A program made the position numbers and the translations under genes. A stretch of 64,000 nucleotides of DNA, taken from assembly GCA_900541965.1 (NCBI GenBank), contig UQLN01000001.1, forward strand, positions 1 to 64,000, written 5' to 3'. Below, in pieces: positions 34,512 to 41,812 of the stretch. The notes under the pieces are model-generated. The model was not told where the DNA came from, searched no databases, and saw only the letters and a list, made by a program, of their open reading frames with translations. Source of the stretch: an uncultured Parabacteroides sp. (GTDB lineage: Bacteria; Bacteroidota; Bacteroidia; Bacteroidales; Tannerellaceae). Each line of letters begins with the position of its first letter. Within the stretch, counting starts at the first letter, position 1.

Positions 34512-36195
34512 AGCGGCAACACCGGAAGAAACTGTTGCAAGGATCAAAAAACTATTGTCGGAGAACCATATTCCTGTAAAAGATTTGATTTACGGCGATG
34601 GAGACTTGTTCTGTTCATATCGTTTAGTAATCGCTGAAAACGATGATGATACCATTGGTACGAATGGCAAAGGGATGACTCCTCCATATGCACAAGCAAG
34701 CGCTTATGCTGAGATGATGGAACGTTTTCAGAACCGGGTAGTAATCTACCCTAATCCTGCCAACCATCGTTCCTCTTATATGTTTTTCCCCGATGAAACA
34801 AAAAGGAGCCTCAACGCGGAGCAAGCAACTGCGGTGATTCAACAATTCACACCAAGAGTATTACCTGAATGCGGCATAAAAGAAGAAATTTTTGATTGTA
34901 TATTTTTACCGTTCTATCATGTTAACTCCGGGAAAGAAGTAAATCTTCCGTATTCCTTAATAAGATGGGTTAATGGTTCCAATGGCATGTGTGCCGGTAA
35001 TATACCGGAAGAAGCTCTGATACAGGGATTCAATGAAATATTCGAAAGGTATACGCTTCAAGAAATGTACTTACGAAAACTCACTCCGCCCAATATCCCT
35101 AAAGAAATATTTACCGGGACCAATGTTCTAAATAATCTTGAAAGAATGAAATTGGAATATGGAATGGACTATCAAATCAAGGATTGTTCTTTAGGCGAAG
35201 GATTTCCTGCAATCGGATTGATGGTTTACAATCCGGACAAATCGAAATATATTGCCCATTATGGAGCAGATTTATCACTCAGAGTCGCTCTTGAACGCTG
35301 TTTCACTGAAATATTCCAAGGACACACTGCCAATACTCTTCTATTTGATAATGATATAAACTCCTGTGAATCTTTAGATTTATTCAACGAATTCAAAAGA
35401 AGCCTTGTATATGGAAGAGGACGGATGCCTGTCGAGTTTTTTGAGAACACGCCTTCATATGCGTTTAATATGAAATCATACATACCTGCAGGGCAAAACT
35501 TCAAGGAAGACCTTTCGAATATCATCTCCTGGTTGAAAGAAAGAGGTAACGACATATACATCAGAGATAATTCTTTCCTCGGATTTCCCGCATATCACAT
35601 CTGTATTCCCGGAATGTCCGATATCAATAAAGCTTTCTGCGACCTGAATGCAAGAATTTTTGACAAGCAACATACTGAAAATAATATCAGCCCTTTATGG
35701 AAACTTCCACTACTCAACAATGAAGAATTGAAAACTGCGATTAAACTGATAGAAAAAACGGATAAAAACGTAATATCCCTTGCCCCTCACAACAGAAACA
35801 AAGGTAATAACGTAAACCGATTATTAATATTAATGTTGGCTTATTACAAGCTTGGAGACGATACGACCGCACTAAACTATCTGAATAAATATATCATTCA
35901 AAAAGAAAAGGAGGAAAAACCGATTCAGAAATATTATTATGCCATCAGAAATTTATTGGAAGGACAGCCTATACCGCAACAGCCGGACCGTAATTGGCAA
36001 ATAGCAGCTAATTTTCTTAAGAATAGGAATAATGCTCTATATGCTTGCCCATTGCCAGTCTGTTACAACTGTGAAACATGTGAACTGTCAGACGGATGCA
36101 GATATCAATTCCTGCTTGAAATAGAGCACCAGACACAACACGCAATGGCAAAAAGTAAAATCCGGCAAATAGAGTTATCATCAATATTTCAATAA
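34492..36195 (+). CDS. YcaO domain protein with C-terminal TPR-like region
   Basis: 567 residues. YcaO ATP-binding motifs are GKGMTPPYAQASAYAEMMER (about 62-81), QGFNEIFERYT (about 180-190) and VALERCFTEIFQGH (about 264-277). These activate backbone amides by phosphorylation in azoline, thioamide or amidine formation. The order and length resemble E. coli YcaO (as I remember it, including SNGMSAGN- and PGMSDI-like blocks), with a helical C-terminal region (about 400-500). The end carries Cys-rich CYNCETCELSDGC (about 524-536). No E1-like or TfuA partner is present. It begins 20 bases inside the upstream gene and ends four before the next. Confidence 0.88.
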   Translation: MNTKKYKAATPEETVARIKKLLSENHIPVKDLIYGDGDLFCSYRLVIAENDDDTIGTNGKGMTPPYAQASAYAEMMERFQNRVVIYPNPANHRSSYMFFPDETKRSLNAEQATAVIQQFTPRVLPECGIKEEIFDCIFLPFYHVNSGKEVNLPYSLIRWVNGSNGMCAGNIPEEALIQGFNEIFERYTLQEMYLRKLTPPNIPKEIFTGTNVLNNLERMKLEYGMDYQIKDCSLGEGFPAIGLMVYNPDKSKYIAHYGADLSLRVALERCFTEIFQGHTANTLLFDNDINSCESLDLFNEFKRSLVYGRGRMPVEFFENTPSYAFNMKSYIPAGQNFKEDLSNIISWLKERGNDIYIRDNSFLGFPAYHICIPGMSDINKAFCDLNARIFDKQHTENNISPLWKLPLLNNEELKTAIKLIEKTDKNVISLAPHNRNKGNNVNRLLILMLAYYKLGDDTTALNYLNKYIIQKEKEEKPIQKYYYAIRNLLEGQPIPQQPDRNWQIAANFLKNRNNALYACPLPVCYNCETCELSDGCRYQFLLEIEHQTQHAMAKSKIRQIELSSIFQ

Positions 36196-36199
36196 GACT

Positions 36200-37621
36200 A
36201 TGTTAATAAGACAAAGTAAAAATGCGTTTATAAGAATATGGAAATCTACTGCTTATGTAGAGAATCAAGTAAACCATATAAACAGGATTTTCAGGGATGA
36301 TGAAAAAGAATTTATTGCACATATATCCCGGTATGCACAAAATATAGAGACTTTACTACATACATTATCATCAAAAAATATAACTATTGACAGAGAAAAA
36401 GTCGACAAATTTATACAAAAGCTCACAGACCTGTGGTTTGTCGTAACTGGAGATTCGGAAAAAGAGCTTGAAGACAAAGACGTCTTATTCTCTTATTCTG
36501 AAATCAATATTGTAGAAAATAAATTCAAAGGCATGGAAAATACTATGGGAATGGATGTTATTGACGGGGAACAGCCATGGCTACGTTCGTTACAACTAGA
36601 AATCACATCGCATTGTAATGAACGATGTATTCATTGCTATATTCCAACAGAGAATAAAATTCATGGAGAATCAATGCCTATAAAAAGAATAAAAAACATT
36701 ATTGATGAATTCGTATCGATGGGAGGATTAAGAATTATACTATCGGGCGGAGAATTGTTTATACATAAAGATGTCGTGGATATCCTGAATTATTGCCGGC
36801 AAAAGGATTTGATGATATTTTTGCAAAGTAATCTCACGCTTATTGACGATAGCTTAATCCGACTTATCAAAAAAATCAATGTTTTCAATATGCAGGTCTC
36901 ACTCTATTCAATAGATCCACAAGTGCACGATATGATAACACAAGTAAAAGGCTCTTGGAAAAAAACCAAGAAAAATTTAGAAGCACTTATTCGCAACAAC
37001 ATTCCTGCACTGATATCATGCCCCATCCTTAAACAAAACTATACAGGATATAAGGATATGATGGAATATGCCAAATCATTAAATTTATTCTGTTATGTCG
37101 ATTATGTTTTATTAGCTCAGAATGATTTTTGTACAAACAACTTATGTACACGAATGACTCTTGAACAAACCAGTAAACTTTTAGATGACATTTTGGACGT
37201 AGATCCTAAATATTACAATAAAATAAAAGCACTAACATCCGAAGAAGACTTGAACAATGTGGAATTTGCGCAACGCTTTAATAAATGTAGTATATTAAAA
37301 AATAATATTTGTATTTCAGTAAATGGGGACGCTTATCCTTGTCCGGCATGGCAAGATATGGTCGTTGGCAATGTTTTCAATCAATCTTTAAAAGACATCT
37401 GGACATTATCCCCTAAAGTACAGGAATTACGCAACATCCGAACACGTGACTTTAAAAAGTGCACCTCTTGCAATTTACATAATTATTGCGATATGTGTAT
37501 GGTATATAATTACAACGAGAACAATGGCAATATCCATGAAGTTTGTACCCGTTTTTGTGATATAGCTCAAATGCTGAAAATGAAAATTACAACAAGATAT
37601 AAATCTACAATAAAGCCATAA
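36200..37621 (+). CDS. Radical SAM/SPASM enzyme with RRE-like N-terminus
   Basis: 473 residues. The first 85 residues (LIRQSKNAFIRIWKS, YVENQVNHINRIF) look like a PqqD-type RiPP recognition element. The radical SAM motif is CNERCIHC (Cys139, 143, 146). SPASM cysteines include GDAYPCPAWQDM and CTSCNLHNYCDMC. An RRE-like domain would bind a leader peptide, which strengthens the RiPP reading of the cluster. Enzymes with this plan include sactipeptide/ranthipeptide thioether synthases. It starts four bases after YcaO and is followed three bases later by the peptidase. Confidence 0.86.
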   Translation: MLIRQSKNAFIRIWKSTAYVENQVNHINRIFRDDEKEFIAHISRYAQNIETLLHTLSSKNITIDREKVDKFIQKLTDLWFVVTGDSEKELEDKDVLFSYSEINIVENKFKGMENTMGMDVIDGEQPWLRSLQLEITSHCNERCIHCYIPTENKIHGESMPIKRIKNIIDEFVSMGGLRIILSGGELFIHKDVVDILNYCRQKDLMIFLQSNLTLIDDSLIRLIKKINVFNMQVSLYSIDPQVHDMITQVKGSWKKTKKNLEALIRNNIPALISCPILKQNYTGYKDMMEYAKSLNLFCYVDYVLLAQNDFCTNNLCTRMTLEQTSKLLDDILDVDPKYYNKIKALTSEEDLNNVEFAQRFNKCSILKNNICISVNGDAYPCPAWQDMVVGNVFNQSLKDIWTLSPKVQELRNIRTRDFKKCTSCNLHNYCDMCMVYNYNENNGNIHEVCTRFCDIAQMLKMKITTRYKSTIKP

Positions 37622-37624
37622 AAC

Positions 37625-38668
37625 ATGGATAAAGAATTCTTAAACGAACTGTTAAATACGGCAAGTGTCTCCGGATTTGAGACCAATGCGGGAAATCTTT
37701 TTCTTAATTACTTACAACCGTATGTGGAGTCCTGCTCTGCCGATGTCATGGGAAACTCCTACACATATATAGGAACATCCACACTTAATGAACATTCAAA
37801 AAAATATTTGATAGAAGCTCATATTGACGAAATAGGATTCCAGGTTATCTATATCAATGATATGGGATATGTCTATATTCGTCGCAATGGAGGTGTGGAT
37901 GTACAATGTATTCCGGGCTCACAGGTAATAATCCAAACATCTTCCGGAGAAGAAATAGCAGGCATTATCGGCAAAAAGCCAATACACCTTATGCACCCGG
38001 ATGACAAGGGGAAAAGTATAGAATTAGAAAACCTATGGATAGATACCGGCTTATCCCCAGATGAAGTGAAGGAAAAAATATCGATAGGTGACGTGGTTGC
38101 ATGGAAATCAAATACATTATATTTAGGACAAGATAGAATAGCATCCAAAGGCCTTGATGACAAAATAGGTGTTTTTGTTGTATCTCAAATAATGAAACAG
38201 TTATCCAGCATAAACAAATCAAGCCATCTCATATATGGAGTTGCCTCCGTACAAGAAGAAGTCGGTTGCCGGGGTTCCGTAATATGTGGATATAAGGTCA
38301 ATCCGGATATAGCCATTTCCATAGATGTGGATTTTGCCACAGATGTACCCAATTGTCCCAAACAAAAATTCGGAGATATAGGATTAGGAAAAGGAGTTAT
38401 TATTCATCGAAATCTTGATAATGATATTCCTTTAACCCATGAGATTGAAAAGATTGCAAAAGACAATAAAATACCGTTTCAGATATCAGCACGCCCTTTA
38501 TCGACAGGAGGTTCCAATGCCAACAAAATCCAATTGTCACGTAACGGCATTAGAACATTATCTTTAGGAATTCCTTGCAGATACATGCATACACCTGTTG
38601 AAGTTTGCGATTTAAAAGATGTGAGTTCTTCTATAGAACTGATTTGTAAAATAATAGAATTAATATAA
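37625..38668 (+). CDS. M42 family aminopeptidase
   Basis: 347 residues of the glutamyl/lysyl aminopeptidase-type M42 family. Zinc ligands and catalytic residues are visible: AHIDE (His66, Asp68), KGLDDK (Asp178), QEEVG (Glu211, Glu212), SIDVDFATD (Asp234) and YMHTP (His322). M42 enzymes are cytoplasmic dodecameric aminopeptidases. As the last gene of the cluster it may trim the leader from the modified peptide, by analogy with aminopeptidases in bottromycin-type pathways. That role is inferred. The island ends after it. Confidence 0.9.
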   Translation: MDKEFLNELLNTASVSGFETNAGNLFLNYLQPYVESCSADVMGNSYTYIGTSTLNEHSKKYLIEAHIDEIGFQVIYINDMGYVYIRRNGGVDVQCIPGSQVIIQTSSGEEIAGIIGKKPIHLMHPDDKGKSIELENLWIDTGLSPDEVKEKISIGDVVAWKSNTLYLGQDRIASKGLDDKIGVFVVSQIMKQLSSINKSSHLIYGVASVQEEVGCRGSVICGYKVNPDIAISIDVDFATDVPNCPKQKFGDIGLGKGVIIHRNLDNDIPLTHEIEKIAKDNKIPFQISARPLSTGGSNANKIQLSRNGIRTLSLGIPCRYMHTPVEVCDLKDVSSSIELICKIIELI

Positions 38669-38699
38669 TTGTCTCACAAACTTTTAAATATTACTCCGT

Positions 38700-38735
38700 T
38701 AAAAAATAAGGTGCCGGTCATCCCAGTACCTTATT
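38700..38735 (-). terminator. Rho-independent terminator of tsaB
   Basis: On the minus strand AATAAGGT (38728-38735) pairs with ACCTTATT (38705-38712), followed by a T-rich run (38700-38704). The stem begins within the last codons of tsaB. Confidence 0.7.
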
Positions 38736-39413
38736 CTTCGCAATCGTAGCCTGGAACTCCTTCAGGTAGAACGGTTCGAAATAAGCCACATTTTCCATTT
38801 TTCCTTCGGCGAAAGCGTTTTCTGATAAAGGTATCATATTGACTGCCAACGGATGAATATCATCAATAAAAACGGCATTTGGAGAAGAAATAACTTCTTT
38901 GCATTTGGCTGCTCCGTTTCCGAAGAAACAAACTTTACCTTTTTCCAAATAAGAAGCATAGGTATCGACATCGACAATATCTGCCGATGTTTCACGAACG
39001 ATATTTAGATTGGCATCGTAAATCGCTGCATAAACTTCCATACGGCGGGCATCCAACATAGAGCAATAAAGACAATCTTCATCTCCCCCATTCCGTTTAA
39101 TTGCCGTAGCTGCCATTATATCCAGGGTATGTATCCCTATCAATGGAATATCATAACCAAAACATAAACCTTTTGCAACAGATACACCTATACGTAAACC
39201 GGTATATGACCCCGGACCGCTGCTCACTGCAATTGCATCCGGTTTTCTACCTTGCTCTTTCAATGCGAAAAGAACTTCTTCTACAAATACACCTAATAAT
39301 GCAGCATGTGAAGGACCTTCGAAAGATGCCTTCTCAAACACGACCTTTCCTTTGTCGGATAAAGCAACGGAACAAACGGAAGTGGATGTTTCTATATTTA
39401 AAATACAAGCCAT
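38718..39413 (-). CDS. tsaB: tRNA threonylcarbamoyladenosine modification protein TsaB
   Basis: About 231 residues beginning MACILNIETSTSVCSVALS. The family signature SGPGSYTGLRIG and DIPLIGIHTLDIMA are present. TsaB is an ASKHA-fold partner of TsaD and TsaE that makes t6A37 in ANN-decoding tRNAs. A longer frame starts at 39449, but the -7 element TACATTTG at 39436-39443 would put the transcript start downstream of it, so the ATG at 39411-39413 is chosen. It is divergent from yicC. Confidence 0.92.
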   Translation of the reverse strand: MACILNIETSTSVCSVALSDKGKVVFEKASFEGPSHAALLGVFVEEVLFALKEQGRKPDAIAVSSGPGSYTGLRIGVSVAKGLCFGYDIPLIGIHTLDIMAATAIKRNGGDEDCLYCSMLDARRMEVYAAIYDANLNIVRETSADIVDVDTYASYLEKGKVCFFGNGAAKCKEVISSPNAVFIDDIHPLAVNMIPLSENAFAEGKMENVAYFEPFYLKEFQATIAKNKVLG

Positions 39414-39435
39414 ACGTTTAATTAAATTACGGCGA

Positions 39436-39443
39436 CAAATGTA
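39436..39443 (-). promoter_or_regulatory. -7 element TACATTTG for tsaB
   Basis: A TAnnTTTG match on the minus strand, 22 bases before the chosen tsaB start. It decides between the two candidate start codons. Confidence 0.55.
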
Positions 39444-39486
39444 CATCATTTTTATCTATCTGTATCGGCTTTCTGGAATTATCACG

Positions 39487-39494
39487 TATATTTG
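39487..39494 (+). promoter_or_regulatory. -7 element TATATTTG for yicC
   Basis: A TAnnTTTG match 21 bases before the yicC start codon. Together with the tsaB element it forms a divergent promoter pair. Confidence 0.55.
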
Positions 39495-39515
39495 CAAATC
39501 TAATTAATTGGAACA

Positions 39516-40388
39516 ATGATACAATCAATGACTGGTTTCGGTAAAGTTACCGCCGAACTTCCGTCAAAAAAGGTAACTATAGAAATAAAGGCATTAAACA
39601 GCAAGCAACTTGACCTATCCACCCGTATACCATCTATTTACAGAGATAAAGAGATGCAAATACGGAGTATGTTACTGCAAAAGCTGGAAAGAGGGAAAGT
39701 CGAATTCAATATATTTATCGAATATATAGGCAAAGATACCCCTACTCAAATTAATCAGTCAGCCTTCGAAAGTTACTATTCACAGATAAAAGACCTTGCC
39801 GGTAAACTGGATATTTCCCTTCCGGCCGACTGGTTCCAGACATTACTCCGTATGCCGGACGTAATCAAGACAGAAATACAGGAAGCAGACGAAACAGAAT
39901 GGGAAACGGTAAAAAAAGCAATAGCCGAAGCCGTACAGCATCTCTGTGACTTCCGTATCCAGGAAGGAGCTATGCTGCAAAAACTTTTCGAACAGAAGAT
40001 TGCAAACATTGCCCGCTTGTTGTCCGAAGTGGAAGTATACGAAAAAGAACGTATCGAAAAAATCAAAGCCCGTATTACCGATAACCTGGAAAAGGTTGCA
40101 GGGCAAGATTATGACAAGAACCGCTTCGAACAGGAAATGATTTACTATATCGAAAAATTGGATATCAATGAAGAAAAAAACCGCCTGGATAACCATTTGA
40201 AATATTTTATCAGTACAATAGAAGCAGGTAAGGGACAAGGTAAAAAGCTTGGTTTCATTGCCCAGGAAATAGGAAGAGAAATCAATACCTTAGGCTCAAA
40301 AAGCAACCATGCAGAGATGCAAAAGATTGTCGTACAGATGAAAGACGAATTGGAACAAATCAAAGAACAAGTATTAAACGTATTATAA
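39516..40388 (+). CDS. yicC: YicC family endoribonuclease-like protein
   Basis: 290 residues opening with MIQSMTGFGK, the YicC N-terminal signature, followed by EIKALNSKQLD. The C-terminal DUF1732 block is GFIAQEIGREINTLGSKSNHAE. YicC proteins are metal-dependent endoribonucleases in E. coli (YicC/RnyD type), acting on structured RNAs. It stands one base before gmk; the yicC-gmk pairing is widespread. The promoter element is at 39487-39494. Confidence 0.9.
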   Translation: MIQSMTGFGKVTAELPSKKVTIEIKALNSKQLDLSTRIPSIYRDKEMQIRSMLLQKLERGKVEFNIFIEYIGKDTPTQINQSAFESYYSQIKDLAGKLDISLPADWFQTLLRMPDVIKTEIQEADETEWETVKKAIAEAVQHLCDFRIQEGAMLQKLFEQKIANIARLLSEVEVYEKERIEKIKARITDNLEKVAGQDYDKNRFEQEMIYYIEKLDINEEKNRLDNHLKYFISTIEAGKGQGKKLGFIAQEIGREINTLGSKSNHAEMQKIVVQMKDELEQIKEQVLNVL

Positions 40389-40389
40389 T

Positions 40390-40962
40390 ATGGCTGGTAA
40401 ACTCATTATTTTTTCTGCCCCCTCAGGTTCGGGCAAATCAACCATTATCAACTATTTACTAAAACAGAACCTGAACCTGCATTTCTCTATCTCGGCAACC
40501 AGCCGTGCTCCGCGTGGAGAAGAAAAAGACGGAGTGGAATATTACTTCCTTACACCTGACGAATTCCGCAAGCGGATAGCCGCTGATGAATTTCTGGAAT
40601 ATGAAGAAGTTTATACCGATAAGTTCTACGGAACATTGAAAAGCGAAGTTGAACGGATTCTAAATGCAGGGAATAACGTTATTTTTGATGTCGATGTCGT
40701 AGGCGGTTGCAATATAAAAAAATACTACGGCAATCGTGCTTTGTCTGTATTTATCCAGCCTCCGTGCATAACCGATCTCCGCAAACGTTTGGAAGGACGC
40801 GGAACGGATGCCCCGGAAGTTATCGACAGCCGTATTGCAAAAGCTGAATATGAATTGTCGTTTGCCGATAAATTCGACATCATCGTTATTAACGATATAC
40901 TGGAAAAAGCCCAGGAAGAAGCACTTCGTATAATCAAAGCTTTTTTAGAAAAAGATGAATAA
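40390..40962 (+). CDS. gmk: Guanylate kinase
   Basis: 190 residues with the P-loop SAPSGSGKST, the GMP-binding TSRAPRGEEKDGVEYYF segment and the FDVDVVGG loop. It phosphorylates GMP to GDP using ATP in the cytoplasm. Length is standard. It follows yicC by one base and overlaps the small membrane protein gene by eight bases, so gmk, the small gene and nadD are one operon. Confidence 0.95.
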   Translation: MAGKLIIFSAPSGSGKSTIINYLLKQNLNLHFSISATSRAPRGEEKDGVEYYFLTPDEFRKRIAADEFLEYEEVYTDKFYGTLKSEVERILNAGNNVIFDVDVVGGCNIKKYYGNRALSVFIQPPCITDLRKRLEGRGTDAPEVIDSRIAKAEYELSFADKFDIIVINDILEKAQEEALRIIKAFLEKDE

Positions 40963-41128
40963 CGGACAACTATCGCGTAAATGGTTATATACATTTATCA
41001 TTATAGCTATTGCGGCGCTTATAACAGGTATTATCAGTCTATATTATAAAGAATATATGATTGCGACAGGTATGGGACTCGTTCTGGGAGCTCAGGTGTT
41101 TAATATCGTCAAATGGAAAAAGCAGTAA
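40955..41128 (+). CDS. Small two-helix membrane protein (57 aa)
   Basis: ATG 40955, TAA 41126-41128. Two hydrophobic helices (about 11-30, WLYTFIIIAIAALITGIISL, and 35-51, MIATGMGLVLGAQVFNI) are joined by YYKEY; the ends are positively charged. The frame overlaps gmk by eight bases and nadD by 16 and is open with no internal stop, which supports translation through coupling. Unknown function. Confidence 0.6.
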   Translation: MNNGQLSRKWLYTFIIIAIAALITGIISLYYKEYMIATGMGLVLGAQVFNIVKWKKQ

Positions 41129-41706
41129 CAAAGATTACCCATAAACTGAAAACAGGGATTTATTCCGGTTCATTCAACCCTATCCACATCGGTCATTTGG
41201 CATTAGCTAACTGGCTATGTGAATTTGGAGGGATGGACGAAATTTGGTTTCTAGTCACTCCGCACAATCCACTGAAAAAACGCGACGAACTAATAGACGA
41301 CAACCTCCGTTACCAAATGGTGAAAGCTGCCGTCGGCGATTATTCCAAATTTAAGGCAAGTGACTTTGAGTTTAACTTGCCAAAACCCACTTATACCATT
41401 ACCACGTTACGATTATTGCAACAAACCTATCCTGACCGGGACTTTCATTTAATTATCGGAGCCGATAACTGGGCATCCATCGAACAATGGAAGGACTATC
41501 AGGCATTACTCTCCGAATTTCCAATATTGATCTATCCCCGCAAAGGATTCGATATCCGGATACCGGAACACTATTCTCATATCCGGCAGGTAGATGCCCC
41601 TTTGATCGAAATATCTTCCACATTCATCCGCCAGGCCCTCAATACAGGAAAGGATGTCCGCTTTTTCATTCCGGAAGCCATCCGCAAAACACTTCTTGTC
41701 GAGTAA
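41113..41706 (+). CDS. nadD: Nicotinate-nucleotide adenylyltransferase
   Basis: 197 residues with the nucleotidyltransferase motif GSFNPIHIGHLALA, containing the T/HxGH-type signature. The C-terminal ISSTFIRQAL matches the ISSTxIR motif. It adenylates nicotinate mononucleotide in NAD synthesis. The N-terminal twelve residues before GIYSGSFNP are a little longer than usual. It overlaps the small membrane protein gene upstream by 16 bases. Confidence 0.93.
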   Translation: MEKAVTKITHKLKTGIYSGSFNPIHIGHLALANWLCEFGGMDEIWFLVTPHNPLKKRDELIDDNLRYQMVKAAVGDYSKFKASDFEFNLPKPTYTITTLRLLQQTYPDRDFHLIIGADNWASIEQWKDYQALLSEFPILIYPRKGFDIRIPEHYSHIRQVDAPLIEISSTFIRQALNTGKDVRFFIPEAIRKTLLVE

Positions 41707-41777
41707 AACCTACTCTTTTACATACGTTTCCCGCAAAGTAGCACTCGTTTTTAAGTAATAAGTATGAAAAGTTTTTG

Positions 41778-41785
41778 TACTTTTG
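41778..41785 (+). promoter_or_regulatory. -7 element TACTTTTG for lysS
   Basis: A TAnnTTTG match 27 bases before the lysS start at 41813. It excludes an apparent longer frame beginning at 41783. Confidence 0.6.
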
Positions 41786-41812
41786 CGCCGTATTATACAA
41801 AATAATAGCATA

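Noticed and set aside
39414..39449. Extended start for tsaB
   Set aside because: It lies upstream of or within the -7 element at 39436-39443, and the family N-terminus begins at MACILNIETS.
41783..41812. Extended start for lysS
   Set aside because: The extra residues begin inside the promoter element at 41778-41785.
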